Positions 6,190-7,259 of a stretch of DNA of 7,259 bases are shown one piece after another (position 1 is the first letter of the stretch; each line of letters starts with the position of its first letter). The translations under genes were made by a program, and so were the position numbers. Source of the stretch: an uncultured Lachnobacterium sp. (GTDB taxonomy: Bacteria > Bacillota > Clostridia > Lachnospirales > Lachnospiraceae). A model generated the notes under the pieces. It saw only the letters and a list, made by a program, of their open reading frames with translations. It did not search any database and was not told the origin of the DNA. The stretch is taken from positions 1 to 7,259 of the forward strand of contig URQG01000094.1 in the NCBI GenBank assembly GCA_900549895.1, written 5' to 3'.

Positions 6190-7100
6190 GAAGGTTCACC
6201 GCCCTTCGAATTTGTTCGCGTGACTGTCGGATTGTTGGGACACGTTTCGCCTATGCAGTCAGATGTCGGAATCTGTTGATAGAGTTGCAGTAATTCCGCA
6301 ACCAGTTCCTCCCTGGTAAGGGGAATGTCTGGCAGGGGAAACCCTTGTGCATTAAGTTCGAGATACACTTGTACGGGCATCGGTGGCCGTAAACTTGTTT
6401 GCGCCAACAGTACTGTGTCCGTCAGAATTTCGTGTGGAGTTCCGTCAGCTAATATTTTGCCATCCTGCATGAGAAGGATTCGATCTGCATATAGCGTTTC
6501 TTTGATCTCATGTGTAATCATGATGATTGTTTTTCCGTGATCGTGAAGTCTTCTTATAATAGTAAGAACTTCGCGTTGCCCTTCGGGATCCAGCATGGAA
6601 GTTACCTCGTCCAGAACCAGAAGTTCGGGATCCATTGCCAGAACACCCGCCAAAGCGATCCGCTGCTTCTGTCCACCGGAGAGTGAGTGTGGGGCGCGCT
6701 TCTCGTAGCCGTCCATATCGACAAGGTGAAGTGCTTCTTTCACGCTTGTTTCAATGATTTCTTCCGGAACATCATAATTGCGCAGTCCGAACGCAACATC
6801 CTCCTCGATTACGGTGGAGACGAACTGATTGTCTGGATTCTGAAAAACCATGCCGACTTTGCGGCGCAGTTCGCTCGAATTCCGGGGATTGGCTGCGTCA
6901 AGTCCGGCGACCGTAAGGCTGCCGCTTTGCAGCGGAAGCAGTGCATTCAGATGCTTGGCAAGCGTTGATTTACCGCAGCCGTTGTGTCCGAGGATCGCAA
7001 TAAATTCGCCCGGTTTCACAGAAAAAGTGACATCATCCAAGGCTTTGGAAGGAGCGCCTGCATAATCATAGGAAAAAATTAAATTGTCCGCATGGATCAT
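6186..7100 (-). CDS. ecfA1: ECF transporter ATP-binding protein, EcfA1-like
   Basis: Cytoplasmic ABC ATPase powering the ECF importer, 304 aa from ATG at 7100. Walker A GHNGCGKST (38-46), Q-loop Gln87 in VFQNPDNQF, signature LSGGQ (140-144), Walker B LLVLDE with catalytic Glu165, D-loop SMLD, and switch His197 in MITHEIKE are all intact. The wording DEVTSMLDP and GHNGCGKSTLAKHLNALL resembles the EcfA1 half of the EcfA1/EcfA2 heterodimer. Residues after about 235 form the C-terminal extension usual in EcfA proteins, ending in a probably disordered tail. The frame stays open upstream to the window edge, but those 53 codons include a hairpin and match no ABC domain. The start at 7100 has AAGGAAG about 7 bp upstream and places the first strand (MIHADNLIFSY) at the usual distance. 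The gene leads the A-T-S order. No second ATPase gene adjoins it. Confidence 0.93.
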   Translation of the reverse strand: MIHADNLIFSYDYAGAPSKALDDVTFSVKPGEFIAILGHNGCGKSTLAKHLNALLPLQSGSLTVAGLDAANPRNSSELRRKVGMVFQNPDNQFVSTVIEEDVAFGLRNYDVPEEIIETSVKEALHLVDMDGYEKRAPHSLSGGQKQRIALAGVLAMDPELLVLDEVTSMLDPEGQREVLTIIRRLHDHGKTIIMITHEIKETLYADRILLMQDGKILADGTPHEILTDTVLLAQTSLRPPMPVQVYLELNAQGFPLPDIPLTREELVAELLQLYQQIPTSDCIGETCPNNPTVTRTNSKGGEPS

Positions 7101-7164
7101 AAGTACGCTTCCTTTCCTCTCGTTGTCTTGTACAAACTTTAGCCTGTTGTTTCGCGCATAAGAA

Positions 7165-7204
7165 AAGGTATACGGTAAACTCCCCGGGAGTTGCCGCATA
7201 CCTT
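7165..7204 (-). promoter_or_regulatory. Long stem-loop upstream of the ECF operon (leader attenuator or upstream terminator)
   Basis: Paired arms are AAGGTAT/ATACCTT, then CGG/CCG, then AACTCCC/GGGAGTT around a one-base centre, with a one-base mismatch and a small internal bulge. On the minus strand the stem is followed by TTTTCTTA, a weak U-tract. It could end a gene lying beyond the right edge, act as an attenuator in the ecf leader, or be a copy of a dispersed palindromic repeat. I do not recognise a known riboswitch here. Confidence 0.55.
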
Positions 7205-7238
7205 CCTGATATGCATAAACATAAATAACAGATACTGA

Positions 7239-7244
7239 ATTATA
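7239..7244 (-). promoter_or_regulatory. Possible -10 element of the ECF operon
   Basis: A perfect TATAAT on the minus strand would start transcription near 7232, giving a leader of about 130 nt that contains the 7165-7204 stem-loop. The -35 would fall just outside the window and cannot be checked. The surrounding DNA is very AT-rich, so a chance match is possible. Confidence 0.3.
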
Positions 7245-7259
7245 TAAAAATATGAACAT

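Larger units (their letters stand above)
7101..7259. other. Non-coding region upstream of the ECF operon
   Basis: No convincing gene is seen in these 159 bp. The stretch holds, from right to left, the possible -10, the long stem-loop, an 8-bp palindrome TTGTACAA (7128-7135) and the purine-rich ribosome binding site of the ATPase gene. A minus-strand frame is open through it in phase with the ATPase, but its predicted residues are not ABC-like. Confidence 0.6.

Noticed and set aside
7101..7259. N-terminal extension of the ECF ATPase to the window edge
   Set aside because: The frame is open, but the residues do not resemble any ABC ATPase N-terminus, the stretch contains the stem-loop, and the Met at 7100 has a purine-rich ribosome binding site and the correct distance to the Walker A motif.
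1..7259. CRISPR arrays, tRNA or rRNA genes, insertion sequences, phage or toxin-antitoxin genes
   Set aside because: No spaced direct repeats, cloverleaf-like sequence, transposase or integrase motifs, or small paired toxin/antitoxin frames were seen on either strand.

Overview
The window looks like chromosomal DNA from a motile, low-to-mid-GC Firmicute of class Clostridia, most likely a Lachnospiraceae member. The grounds are strong AGGAGG-type ribosome binding sites, a BMP-family lipoprotein next to a chemoreceptor, an energy-coupling factor (ECF) vitamin-type transporter, and a secreted Ig-like/transglutaminase protein. This assignment is inferred from gene content and style, not from a marker gene.

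Left block (1-2381, minus strand): a BMP-family solute-binding lipoprotein is followed after 11 bp by a methyl-accepting chemotaxis protein (MCP) that runs off the left edge. The MCP begins at 1179 and is open through base 1, giving 393 codons. The close spacing, with the MCP's Shine-Dalgarno starting right behind the lipoprotein stop, indicates one transcript. No transporter permease or ATPase lies between them, so the lipoprotein may serve as a ligand-binding partner of the receptor. Bases 2395-2621 form a divergent, AT-rich promoter region with two short palindromes.

Middle (2622-4019, plus strand): a single secreted protein with a signal peptide, a bacterial Ig-like domain, probable further beta domains and a C-terminal transglutaminase-like domain with an intact Cys/His/Asp triad. 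It has its own promoter. It ends in a strong hairpin (4048-4089) that also suits termination of the converging minus-strand unit.

Right block (4117-7100, minus strand): an ECF ATPase, a transmembrane T component (overlapping by ATGA), an S component (substrate-binding membrane protein), then a class I SAM-dependent methyltransferase. A 14-bp inverted repeat of the type bound by TetR-family repressors sits between the S component and the methyltransferase. The ATPase resembles EcfA1, and no second ATPase gene is adjacent. The block probably imports a small vitamin-like compound whose identity cannot be read from the sequence. The methyltransferase may act on it or on a related metabolite. Bases 7101-7259 are non-coding and hold a long stem-loop and a possible -10 element.
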